This document shows, one piece after another, positions 33,642 through 41,178 of a stretch of 64,000 bases of DNA. Position numbers and translations under genes: made by a program. The first letter of the stretch is position 1, and every line of letters starts with the position of its first letter. The notes below the pieces were generated by a model, which was given only the letters and a program-made list of their open reading frames with translations, did no database searches and was not told the DNA's origin. The DNA comes from Streptomyces sp. NBC_00223 (GTDB lineage Bacteria > Actinomycetota > Actinomycetes > Streptomycetales > Streptomycetaceae): the NCBI RefSeq assembly GCF_036199905.1, contig NZ_CP108109.1, positions 2,108,001 through 2,172,000 on the forward strand. Reading direction: 5' to 3'.

Positions 33642-34042
33642 CCGAATTTGCGAGAAGCGGATGGGTCGAACACAGTGCCTCTCAGCGGGGGTTCGGTAAG
33701 TTCCCATGTGTGGCCCCCGGGATGTTCTGCGAACTCAGCGCAAGACTGCATCCCGTCTCTACTTTTCTCAAGGCAGTCGGGGAGCACCGCAAGGGAGAAC
33801 GCCATATCCCCTGAATCCCAGACAGCCCATACACCACTGACTTCTGGGCCCTCCAAATCCAGCACGAGAGCGTGATGTATCGGAATCGAATGCTTTTCCA
33901 GCGTGCAGCGGAGATCCCGTTCCACGTCCTCGGGCCTGTATCCCGGCGCGAGGTCGAGCACCCGGCCGACGAACCGCTGCGGCATGCCGGCCGTACTGCC
34001 GCAGACATGCCGTACGGGGGTCGAGATTTCCGCCTTCGTCAT
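33632..34042 (-). CDS. Hypothetical protein (136 aa) upstream of the tRNA-like gene
   Basis: ATG 34042 with AAAAGAG upstream. Residues include PVRHVCGSTAGMPQRFVGRV, LDLAPGYRPEDVERDLRCTL and ALVLDLEGPEVSGVWAVWDS. Soluble, mixed alpha/beta, no known motif. Its stop lies 10 bp inside the tRNA-like acceptor stem, so the two are probably cotranscribed. Codon use is less GC-biased than in core genes. Confidence 0.6.
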   Translation of the reverse strand: MTKAEISTPVRHVCGSTAGMPQRFVGRVLDLAPGYRPEDVERDLRCTLEKHSIPIHHALVLDLEGPEVSGVWAVWDSGDMAFSLAVLPDCLEKSRDGMQSCAEFAEHPGGHTWELTEPPLRGTVFDPSASRKFGPS

Positions 34043-34180
34043 CTCTTTTGTCTTTCTCGCAACGTTCGCTGCTCAGCTGGTGAGGTTGGTGCCGCTCCGG
34101 CCACACGAGGCCCACGCCCGTAGCACGGGGGGTGGAAGCGCGACGGGCACGCATTGGGGCCTGGTGACCGGAGCGGAGTC

Positions 34181-34585
34181 TTAGGGGCCGCCGGTTCGCA
34201 CGTAGCCCATGAAGTGCTCCATCAAGTCTTGGAGCGTGATTGCCAGACGACGCAGGTATCCCAGAGCTGAGACGTATTCTCCCAAGGGCTGCTCGGAGAC
34301 CAAGCCGTGTGCTTGAGAAACCAGCCCGTGACTCAACCCCGGGTGTATCTGAGCGGCCAGCGCGAAAAATCTCAGGAAAGTCTCACGCAGTCGTCCAATC
34401 AGAGACCAGACCTCATCATCAGCGAGATCGGAATACTCTCCGAGTACCGCTTCGAGGTCATCAAGAACAGCGGCCATAAGCGGTGTTTCCGCTGCCGAGG
34501 GCTCCGTGTCCTCCGAGCGGCGCAACCCCTGGAGGACGCGGACCAAGGTCTCGTTGTCGTTTCGTGTCAGCGTCTCCAAGCTCAT
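34181..34585 (-). CDS. Hypothetical helical protein coupled to the HATPase protein (134 aa)
   Basis: ATG 34585 overlaps the stop of the ATP-binding gene (ATGA), preferred over a GTG six codons upstream. Mostly helical: MSLETLTRNDNETLVRVLQG, PLMAAVLDDLEAVLGEYSDL, VWSLIGRLRETFLRFFALAA, YLRRLAITLQDLMEHFMGYV. No known domain. Coupling suggests it is a partner or effector of the regulatory ATPase. Confidence 0.65.
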   Translation of the reverse strand: MSLETLTRNDNETLVRVLQGLRRSEDTEPSAAETPLMAAVLDDLEAVLGEYSDLADDEVWSLIGRLRETFLRFFALAAQIHPGLSHGLVSQAHGLVSEQPLGEYVSALGYLRRLAITLQDLMEHFMGYVRTGGP

Positions 34586-35142
34586 GCGCTCGCCCTGCTC
34601 CACTTGCTGGGCCGAGCACTTCGATCTAACGCCCTGGGGTGCGCGGTATCGGGCCGGCCATCGACGGGCTCACAGGCCGGCTGCACCGGACTCATGTGAC
34701 GCACCGGCAACCGAAGCCGGGACCAGACGAGCTTTCCGCGGTTGTCGGCCGTGAGTTGAAATCCCCAGGCACCTTCGCTGAGCCCGGCTACGAGTCGCAG
34801 ACCACGACCGTTCTCGGCGTCGTCGGACAGCGGGCGCAGGATGGGAGGGCTCCTGTCTTCGTCGTAGACCGCGATGTAGAGACTGCTGGATGCGATCCAC
34901 ATGGTCAGAGAGCACGAACGAACCTTCGGCTGTCCCTGCACAGGGTCAAAAGGCTCGGCCGCACCGCCCGCATGTCGGACGGCGTTGGTCACCAACTCGG
35001 CTACGACGGTCAGCGCGTCGAACGCCGCCTCCACGGGGATGCCCCAGCGGCGAAGGGTGTCCTCCGCGTGCCCTCGGGCATACCGAACAGCGGAAGGCTC
35101 GCACGCCAGATCCAGCCTGCTTTGGAGGAAGCTGGGAGCCAT
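34582..35142 (-). CDS. HATPase (RsbW/anti-sigma-like) regulatory ATP-binding protein
   Basis: 186 aa from ATG 35142 (GAGAGGTG upstream); the frame runs 32 codons further but without support. N-box VVAELVTNAVRHAGG, G-like motif ENGRGLRLVAGLSEGAWGFQ, matching the stand-alone HATPase_c_2 proteins abundant in Streptomyces. These usually pair with DUF397 and XRE proteins; here an XRE regulator is divergent, 208 bp away. Confidence 0.85.
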   Translation of the reverse strand: MAPSFLQSRLDLACEPSAVRYARGHAEDTLRRWGIPVEAAFDALTVVAELVTNAVRHAGGAAEPFDPVQGQPKVRSCSLTMWIASSSLYIAVYDEDRSPPILRPLSDDAENGRGLRLVAGLSEGAWGFQLTADNRGKLVWSRLRLPVRHMSPVQPACEPVDGRPDTAHPRALDRSARPSKWSRASA

Positions 35143-35350
35143 GGTGGTCACACCTCTCGCCGATTCACGGACCGGTGCCGCACCCCTGCCGGTGCCCCGG
35201 AGTTGGTAGCGGCTGTAGACCAGTGAACGGACCGTCACGGAGCGGAAACAGGAAGGGATGAGAAGTCCCTGGCCGTCCCACCCGGAAAACTTTGCGATCT
35301 CATTACCAGGGCCCTGGCGCGAGTCGTATCGATGCAGTTACGTTCTGTTC

Positions 35351-36595
35351 ATGGGAGTGAACGTCACCCTGATGAGCCGTATGGCTGAACTGCGGCTGAC
35401 TCAAGAGGAGTTTGCAGCCCGAATGAACGACGCCCTGGCCAAGATCACAGGCCGGCCCGGGGACGTCTCCGACCGCACCGTCCGCAACCTGCTGAGCGGA
35501 AGCACGAAGCGCCCCATTGGGCGTACGTGCGCCGCTCTGGAGATGGTTTTCGGCTGCCCTGTTGAAGACTTAGGGTTCAAGCCACCACGCTCCGCAGCAC
35601 CGCAGGAGGACCCTGTGCGGCGTCGCACATTCATGGCATCGGCAGCGGGTTCGGCAACCGCAGTCGTTGTCCCCGCCCTCACCGCACCCAAGCAGGTCGG
35701 CGCAAGCGATGTCGCTCGCTTGCAAGCGAAGCTCACCACGATCATCGATCAAGATCACAAGTACGGCGGCCTCATCAGTATTGAGACCCTCGCCTCCGCC
35801 CTGGCCGGGGAATCCCTGTCACTTCTGCAACGAGGCGCTACCAGCCAGAGGGTTCGCAACAGTCTCTACGCCTCCGCGGCGAGCTTTACCTCCAGCGCCT
35901 TGTGGGCCGCGATCGACGGCCGCCGGTTCAACGAAGCTCAGCGCTATCTTGATCGCGCGTCCACCTTGGCAGCGATGTCCGGCGACCCGACAATCCAGTT
36001 CCGGATCTGGTCCCACGCAGGGAGTCTTTACCGCCACCTCGGACGCCCCATAGACGCTCTCGCCGCGAATGACGTGGCCCGCAACTTGTCCGTAGCCCGC
36101 CGAGACCCTTTATTTGCCTCCTTGGGTCACGCAAGACACGCCGCGATTCTCGGACTCACACGAGATGCGGTGGCCGTGGAACGCGCCATCGGCCAAGCAC
36201 GAGCCGCCTACAGCCGGGCCAATCTGGACGATGAACGGCCGGCCTGGATCAGGGCGTTCTTCGACCAGGCCGAGATTGAAAGCCTTGCCCTCACCGCTCA
36301 TCTGGCGCTGGGCAACTACGAACGCGCCGAGGCCCACGCTCACCGCGGCATGGCGCAACTTCGCCCTCAGATGCTGCGAAGTCGGGCTATCGCCACCGCT
36401 CGCCTCGCTCACGCCCAACTCGGCCAGGGCGACCTTGAGCACGCGGTTTCCACGGCCATCAGTACGAAGAGTTCACATCCGCGAGTGACCCGAATGCTGG
36501 AAGAGTTCGGCAGCAAGCTGCGCGCCATGGCTCCCCACAGCGAAGAAGAGAAGATATGGGATGAATACACCAACCCTGAAGGGGATTCCTTGTGA
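35351..36595 (+). CDS. XRE-family regulator with C-terminal TPR-like region
   Basis: 414 aa. HTH at about 10-70 (MSRMAELRLTQEEFAARMND, VSDRTVRNLLSGSTKRPIGR), then RRRTFMASAAGSATAVVVPA, followed by helical repeats (AQRYLDRASTLAAMSGDPTI, AGSLYRHLGRPIDALAANDV). ATG 35351 is chosen; the ribosome site is poor and the mRNA may be leaderless. The stop overlaps the GNAT start. Such XRE-TPR proteins are common Streptomyces regulators. Confidence 0.85.
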   Translation: MGVNVTLMSRMAELRLTQEEFAARMNDALAKITGRPGDVSDRTVRNLLSGSTKRPIGRTCAALEMVFGCPVEDLGFKPPRSAAPQEDPVRRRTFMASAAGSATAVVVPALTAPKQVGASDVARLQAKLTTIIDQDHKYGGLISIETLASALAGESLSLLQRGATSQRVRNSLYASAASFTSSALWAAIDGRRFNEAQRYLDRASTLAAMSGDPTIQFRIWSHAGSLYRHLGRPIDALAANDVARNLSVARRDPLFASLGHARHAAILGLTRDAVAVERAIGQARAAYSRANLDDERPAWIRAFFDQAEIESLALTAHLALGNYERAEAHAHRGMAQLRPQMLRSRAIATARLAHAQLGQGDLEHAVSTAISTKSSHPRVTRMLEEFGSKLRAMAPHSEEEKIWDEYTNPEGDSL

Positions 36596-37131
36596 CCTCA
36601 GTAGATATCGACCTCCGCCACTTCCGTGAGATCGAGCCTGTTTGGGACACCTTGATCCAGGTCTACGCAGAGGTGCGAGCCGATCGCCTTCACGATCCGC
36701 ACTACTCGGTCGAACGATACGGAGAACGTCTGGCCCGGCACGCGTCCGAGCCGGGTTGGGAAGCCGTCGTCGGCTACGACGGGGAAGACGCCGTTGGATA
36801 CGCGTACGCCAACACCATCAATCAGGGTGACCGCTACTGGAAGCGAGTCACCAGCCCAGTTCCGGACTCGCTCACGGAAATCCCCACGGTGGCCCTCAAG
36901 GAGATCATGGTTCGCGTGCCGTGGCGCAAGACGGGAGCCTCCCGCAGGATTCACGATGACCTCTTGGCTCAGCGCTCCGAGACCCAGGTGACTCTCATGG
37001 TCAATCCCTTGGCGGGCGAAGGAAAAGTCCACGCCCTCTACAAAGCGTGGGGCTATGCCGACATCGGAACAAGCCAGCCTTCGCCGGATTCTCCGGTTCT
37101 GATGGCCATGGTGTCCACAATCCCCAGATAG
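36592..37131 (+). CDS. GNAT-family acetyltransferase
   Basis: 179 aa, GTG overlapping the XRE stop by 4 bp. GNAT features: EAVVGYDGEDAVGYAYAN, TVALKEIMVRVPWRKTGASR (acetyl-CoA-loop region, R-x-x-G/A-like), IHDDLLAQRSETQVTLMVNP and ALYKAWGYADIG. Substrate unknown; could be self-protection or modification linked to the regulator. Confidence 0.85.
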   Translation: MTSVDIDLRHFREIEPVWDTLIQVYAEVRADRLHDPHYSVERYGERLARHASEPGWEAVVGYDGEDAVGYAYANTINQGDRYWKRVTSPVPDSLTEIPTVALKEIMVRVPWRKTGASRRIHDDLLAQRSETQVTLMVNPLAGEGKVHALYKAWGYADIGTSQPSPDSPVLMAMVSTIPR

Positions 37132-37456
37132 CAGTGGGCAGTTCTGGACTCGCACTCGTTCCTTGACCGGCCGAGCAGCGACCAGGTTGACGATCCATCC
37201 GACCGTGACCCGCCCGTACGACCTCTTCTCCTGGTCCGATTGAGACGGAGACTGCCAGGGCGGCCCGGTCAGCTGCCCGCTGCAAGATAGTCCCGGCCCG
37301 GGGCCCGGTCAGCCACCACACCCGTCTCATCTCGACCAGGGCTGCAACTGCTGCGGGGGCGAGGGTGGTGCGTGTGTTCTCCCGCCACCTCCGCGAACCG
37401 CCTGGTCCGCTGCCCTCCGCACCTACCCGCCCCAGGGACTTTTCAGGGACTTTCAG
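37132..37456. other. Right-end intergenic region of the element
   Basis: No convincing gene in about 325 bp. Holds GGGACTTTTCAGGGACTTTC at 37435-37456, like the left end. Confidence 0.4.
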
Positions 37457-37605
37457 CTCTGCCCGAGGGGGCGCCCAGGGACTTTCCGCCGCCTAAGACA
37501 GCAACCCGCTGAAAGACCTCAAAGGGCCTCCGACGCAGGTCGGAGGCCCTTTCGCGGGCGAAGCCGCAGGTGGGGGCAGACGAGTCGGGCTGTACGCCGG
37601 GTTCT
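37457..37605 (-). repeat. Right attachment repeat (attR) carrying the rnpB 3' end and terminator
   Basis: Counterpart of 28858-29007. Core 37575-37605 lies inside rnpB; the rest is element-borne sequence that restores a terminator after rnpB. Confidence 0.9.
37521..37552 (-). terminator. rnpB terminator (element-borne copy)
   Basis: 14-bp stem AAAGGGCCTCCGAC / GTCGGAGGCCCTTT, 24 bp after the rnpB end on the minus strand. Confidence 0.9.
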
Positions 37606-37983
37606 GTCGCCGGGCGGCCTCGCGGCCGGCCGGGAGACGGCCATCCATCTAGGGCTGCCGTTGCCGACAGCCTCGTGCGGTCTACCCGCGGACTCGGGCG
37701 GGCAGCCCTCGAACGTCCGCGCGGGGCCGTATCGCTACGGCCCCTCTTGACCTTGCTCCAGGTGGGGTTTACCTAGCTGCCCAGGTCACCCTGGGCACTG
37801 GTGGTCTCTTACACCACCGTTTCACCCTTACCGGGCGCCTTACGGCCCCCGGCGGTCTGTTTTCTGTGGCACTTTCCCGCGGGTCACCCCGGGTGGGCGT
37901 TACCCACCACCCTGCCCTGTGGAGCCCGGACGTTCCTCGGCGGGACCCGAGAGTCCCGACGCGGCCGTCCGCCCGGCTCGTCT
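37577..37983 (-). ncRNA. rnpB: RNase P RNA (bacterial type A)
   Basis: Minus-strand RNA of about 405 nt. P1 ends pair: GACGAGCCGGGC at the 5' end (from 37982) with GCCCGACTCGTC at the 3' end, one mismatch. The conserved core AGGAACGTCCGGGCTCCACA follows the 5' helix, with CAGAAAACAGACCGCC, GGTAAGGGTGAAACGGTGG, AGAGACCACCAG and the 3' ACAGAACCCGGCGTACAGCC. These are universal RNase P RNA segments. The 3' end serves as integration site for the element. Confidence 0.95.
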
Positions 37984-38125
37984 GCCGTACCTGCCATCGT
38001 AGTCGCTCGTACGGACCCCGTGACGCACCCCCGCCGCGGACCGCGGGCGCCCCCGCCCGACCCGTAGGCTGCTGTGGGTCACCGGACCGTTCCCGGACCG
38101 ACCGCCCGCCCGAGAAGGAGTCGCC

Positions 38126-38905
38126 GTGCTCGTCCTGCTGCCGCCGTCCGAGGGGAAGGCCACCGCCGTACGCGGGCGCCCGGTCGCGCTCGACGCGCTG
38201 TCGCTGCCCGGGCTGAACGACGCGCGGGCGGCCGTACTCGACGAGTTGACGCAGCTGTGCCAGGGCGACGAGGACAAGGCCGCCCAAGTACTCGGCCTCA
38301 GCCCCGGGCTGCGCGGCGAGATCGCCAAGAACGCGGCCCTGCTCGCCGCCCCGGCCATCCCGGCGGAGGAGCTGTACACCGGCGTGCTCTACGACGCCCT
38401 CGGCCTCTCGACCCTCGACGCGACCGCCCGGCGCCGCGCCCGGCGCTCGCTGCTGGTCTTCTCCGGGCTGTGGGGGGCGGTACGGCTCGGCGACCGCATC
38501 CCGTCGTACCGCTGCGCGATGGGCGTACGGCTGCCGGGGACGGGCGGGCTCGCGGCGTACTGGCGGCCGCACATGGACGCGGTGCTCCCGGCCGAGGCCG
38601 GCGACGGACTGGTGCTCGACCTGCGCTCGTCGGCGTACGCGGGGGCGTGGAAGCCGCGCGGCGAGGCGGCCCGGCGGACGGCGACCGTACGGGTGCTTCA
38701 GGTCACGGTCGTGGCCGGGGTCGAGAAGCGGAGCGTGGTGAGCCACTTCAACAAGGCGACGAAGGGGCGGCTGGTACGGGCGCTGCTCACGTCCGGCGCG
38801 GACCCGGGGACGCCGGCCGACCTGGCGGACGCGCTGCGCGACCTCGGCTTCACGGTCGAGCAGGACGGTTCCCGGCTGGACGTGCTGGTGTCCGAGGTCC
38901 ACTGA
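38126..38905 (+). CDS. yaaA: YaaA/DUF328 peroxide-stress protein
   Basis: 259 aa, GTG after AGAAGGAG. LVLLPPSEGKATAVRGRPVA is the family N-terminus; YTGVLYDALGLSTLDATARR, LLVFSGLWGAVRLGDRIPSY and VVSHFNKATKGRLVRALL are conserved blocks. E. coli YaaA limits free iron and oxidative DNA damage. Divergent from rnpB, a common arrangement in Streptomyces. Confidence 0.92.
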   Translation: MLVLLPPSEGKATAVRGRPVALDALSLPGLNDARAAVLDELTQLCQGDEDKAAQVLGLSPGLRGEIAKNAALLAAPAIPAEELYTGVLYDALGLSTLDATARRRARRSLLVFSGLWGAVRLGDRIPSYRCAMGVRLPGTGGLAAYWRPHMDAVLPAEAGDGLVLDLRSSAYAGAWKPRGEAARRTATVRVLQVTVVAGVEKRSVVSHFNKATKGRLVRALLTSGADPGTPADLADALRDLGFTVEQDGSRLDVLVSEVH

Positions 38906-38916
38906 CCACCAAGGGA

Positions 38917-38937
38917 GCGTTGCATCATACGCAACGC
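38917..38937 (+). promoter_or_regulatory. Candidate operator upstream of the aldolase gene
   Basis: Perfect 7-bp inverted repeat GCGTTGC-ATCATAC-GCAACGC; a further half-site CGTTGCACCACG follows at 38939. The TTGCAT-type half-sites resemble IclR-like operators. Regulator unknown. Confidence 0.45.
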
Positions 38938-38976
38938 CCGTTGCACCACGTGGCGCCCGCCGGGAAGATGAGCCGT

Positions 38977-39594
38977 ATGGAATTCGAGCTCGGCCGTACG
39001 CCGGTGATCCCCGTGGTCGTCCTGGAGGACGCGGACCTCGCCGTGCCGCTCGCCCGCGCGCTCGTGGACGGCGGCCTCACGGCGATCGAGATCACGCTGC
39101 GTACGCCCGCCGCGCTGGACGCGATCCGGGCGGTCGCGCGGGACGTGCCCGACGCGCTCGTCGGCGCCGGCACCGTACTGACGCCCGACCAGGTCACCGC
39201 CGCGAGCGCCGCCGGGGCCCGGTTCCTGGTCAGCCCGGGGTGGACCGACCGGCTGCTCCAGGCGATGCGCGGCAGCGGGCTGCCCTTCCTGCCGGGCGTC
39301 TCGACCGTCTCCGAGGCGCTGGGGCTGCTGGAACGCGGCGTCACCGACATGAAGTTCTTCCCCGCGGAGGCGGCCGGCGGGACCGCGTATCTGCGGGCGC
39401 TCGCCTCGCCCCTGCCGCGCGCCCGCTTCTGCCCGACCGGCGGCATCGACGCGGCCCGCGCCAAGGACTATCTCGCGCTGCCGAACGTCGCCTGCGTGGG
39501 CGGTACGTGGATGGTCCCGCCGCATCTGCTGCGCGCCCGCGCCTGGGACGAGGTGACCGCGCTGGCCCGCGCGGCGGCGGAACTCGGCGCCTGA
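38977..39594 (+). CDS. eda: 2-dehydro-3-deoxyphosphogluconate aldolase (KDPG aldolase)
   Basis: 205 aa. ATG 38977 is preferred over ATG 38968 because GGGAAG lies 9 bp before it and would abut the other. TIM-barrel aldolase: TPVIPVVVLEDADLAVPLAR, GGLTAIEITLRTPAALDAIR (catalytic Glu), LVGAGTVLTPDQV, FLVSPGW, MKFFPAEAAGG (Schiff-base Lys) and ARFCPTGGIDAARA. Cleaves KDPG to pyruvate and glyceraldehyde-3-phosphate (or KHG). Confidence 0.93.
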   Translation: MEFELGRTPVIPVVVLEDADLAVPLARALVDGGLTAIEITLRTPAALDAIRAVARDVPDALVGAGTVLTPDQVTAASAAGARFLVSPGWTDRLLQAMRGSGLPFLPGVSTVSEALGLLERGVTDMKFFPAEAAGGTAYLRALASPLPRARFCPTGGIDAARAKDYLALPNVACVGGTWMVPPHLLRARAWDEVTALARAAAELGA

Positions 39595-39631
39595 AACCCC
39601 GGACCCGGCGCCTGACCCGGCCCCGGACCCG

Positions 39632-40429
39632 TCAGACGCCCTGAGCGTCGCCCCGCAGGTGCGCCTCCTCGTTGAAGCACCGCAGCGACGCGTTGCCGTC
39701 GCCGTAGAACGCCACCTCCGAGAGGGAGGCGGGTCCGAGGTACATACGGAAGAGCGTCTCCTGCGGGGCCCCCAGCGCGAGCCGCACAAAGGTCTTGATC
39801 GGCGTCACATGGCTGACCAGCAGGACCGTGCGGCCGCGGTGGGCGGCCAGCAGCTCGTCACGGCAGCGTTCGACCCGCGCGGAGACGTCCTCGAAGCTCT
39901 CCCCGCCGGGCGGCGCGACCGCGGGTGAGGCGAGCCAGGTGTCCATCTGCCCGGGGAAACGTGCCCGGACCTCGGCGAAGGTGAGGCCGTCCCAGCTGCC
40001 GAAGGCCGTCTCGCGCAAGTCCTCCTCGACCGAGACGTCGAGGCCGAGCCGGGACGCCGCCGCCGCGGCCGTCTCCCGGCAGCGGGTCAGCGGCGAGCTG
40101 ATCACGGCGTCCACCCGGCCGCGTACGGCCAGCGCCTCGGCGGCCCGGGCGGCCTGGACGAGGCCGGTCTCCGACAGCGCGGGATCGCTTCCCCCGCTGC
40201 CGGAGAATCGCTTCTCCCCCGTCAGCGCCGTCTCCCCGTGCCGCAGCAGCAGGAACGTCGTCGGCCGCCCCAGATCGGGCGCGGAACTCCCCCGGCCCGC
40301 GGCGGAGGACGCCGTACCCGAAGCGGACGCGGACGCCGCCGGACCCGCAGCGGACGCGGACGCCGCCGTGCCCGAAACGGACGCCGCCGTACCGGCGACG
40401 CCAGGTCCGGAACCCGCCGCGGAGGCCAC
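39632..40429 (-). CDS. Histidine phosphatase (RNase HI/phosphatase fusion lacking the RNase H half)
   Basis: 265 aa from GTG 40429. Residues 1-55 are an Ala/Ser/Gly linker; then the phosphatase domain TTFLLLRHGETALTGEKRFS (catalytic RHG), VISSPLTRCRETA, ETAFGSWDGLTFAEV, VAPPGGESFEDVSARVERCR, LLVSHVTPIKTFVRLALG. In many Streptomyces this position holds a bifunctional RNase HI-acid phosphatase joined by such an Ala-rich linker. Here the frame starts 5 bp after the zinc-ribbon gene, so the RNase HI part is absent. Confidence 0.85.
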   Translation of the reverse strand: MASAAGSGPGVAGTAASVSGTAASASAAGPAASASASGTASSAAGRGSSAPDLGRPTTFLLLRHGETALTGEKRFSGSGGSDPALSETGLVQAARAAEALAVRGRVDAVISSPLTRCRETAAAAASRLGLDVSVEEDLRETAFGSWDGLTFAEVRARFPGQMDTWLASPAVAPPGGESFEDVSARVERCRDELLAAHRGRTVLLVSHVTPIKTFVRLALGAPQETLFRMYLGPASLSEVAFYGDGNASLRCFNEEAHLRGDAQGV

Positions 40430-40434
40430 CGCGC

Positions 40435-41178
40435 CTACAGCCCGGAGTCCGCGGTACGCACGAGAATGCGCCGGCAGTTCTCGCAGCGCACCACCGTGTC
40501 GGAGGGCGCGGACCGCACCTCGTTCAGCTCGGTGATGTTCAGCTCCAGCCGGCAGCCCTCGCAGCGCTTCTGGTAGAGCCGCGCCGCGCCGATACCGCCC
40601 TGCTGGGCGCGCAGCTTGTCGTAGAGCTTGATCAGGTCGTCGGGGACGGCGGCCGCGATGATCTCCCGCTCCTTGGCGGCGGTGAAGCCCTCCGCGTCGA
40701 TCTCGTGGAGCGAGGCGGCCTTGCCGGCCTCGGTGTCGGCGACCTTGGCCTGCACCGACTCGACCCGGGCGGCGAGCTCGGTGGCCCGGGTCTGGGCGTC
40801 CTCGCGGCGCTCCATCACCTCAAGGACGACGTCCTCCAGGTCGGACTGGCGCTTGGCGAGCGAGGCCAGCTCGCGCTGGAGGTTCTCCAGGTCGCGCGGG
40901 GAGGTGGCGGCCCCGGAGTCCAGCCGCTGCTGGTCGCGGGCGGCGCGCTGCCGCACCTGGTCGACGTCCTGCTCGGCCTTGGTCTGCTCGCGGGCGGTGT
41001 CGCTCTCCTCGGTCCTGGCGGCGACCAGCAGGGAGCGCAGCTGGGCGAGGTCGGCGCCCAGCCGTTCCAGTTCGGCGTGCTCGGGAAGGTTCTTGCGCTT
41101 GTGGTCCAGCTGCGCGATACGCGAGTCGAGGGCCTGGACTTCGAGGAGTCGGATCTGGTCGGCGGGCGCGGCGTTCAG
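40435..41178 (-). CDS. C4-type zinc-ribbon coiled-coil protein with CTG start
   Basis: 247 aa. The family N-terminus NAAPADQIRLLEVQALDSRI is directly preceded by CTG at 41178, with AGGAG 8 bp upstream, and CTG overlaps the Nif3 stop (CTGA). No ATG, GTG or TTG fits near it. Long coiled coil (about 20-185), then YQKRCEGCRLELNITELNEV and CENC, a zinc ribbon. The family resembles FlgM/CdsZ-like and CT398 nucleic-acid-binding proteins; always next to Nif3-like genes in actinobacteria. Confidence 0.9.
   Translation of the reverse strand: MNAAPADQIRLLEVQALDSRIAQLDHKRKNLPEHAELERLGADLAQLRSLLVAARTEESDTAREQTKAEQDVDQVRQRAARDQQRLDSGAATSPRDLENLQRELASLAKRQSDLEDVVLEVMERREDAQTRATELAARVESVQAKVADTEAGKAASLHEIDAEGFTAAKEREIIAAAVPDDLIKLYDKLRAQQGGIGAARLYQKRCEGCRLELNITELNEVRSAPSDTVVRCENCRRILVRTADSGL

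Larger units (their letters stand above)
28977..37605. mobile_element. Integrated element at the rnpB 3' end (about 8.6 kb)
   Basis: Bounded by a 31-bp exact direct repeat (28977-29007 and 37575-37605) in which the right copy is the functional rnpB 3' end. A tyrosine-recombinase remnant lies next to the left end, the usual place for an integrase. Cargo: graspetide cassette, HTH-Nudix gene, tRNA-like gene, unknown small genes and XRE/HATPase regulators, with lower GC than neighbours in 33.7-37.1 kb. No replication, transfer or excisionase gene is recognisable, so it is probably immobile by itself. Confidence 0.82.
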
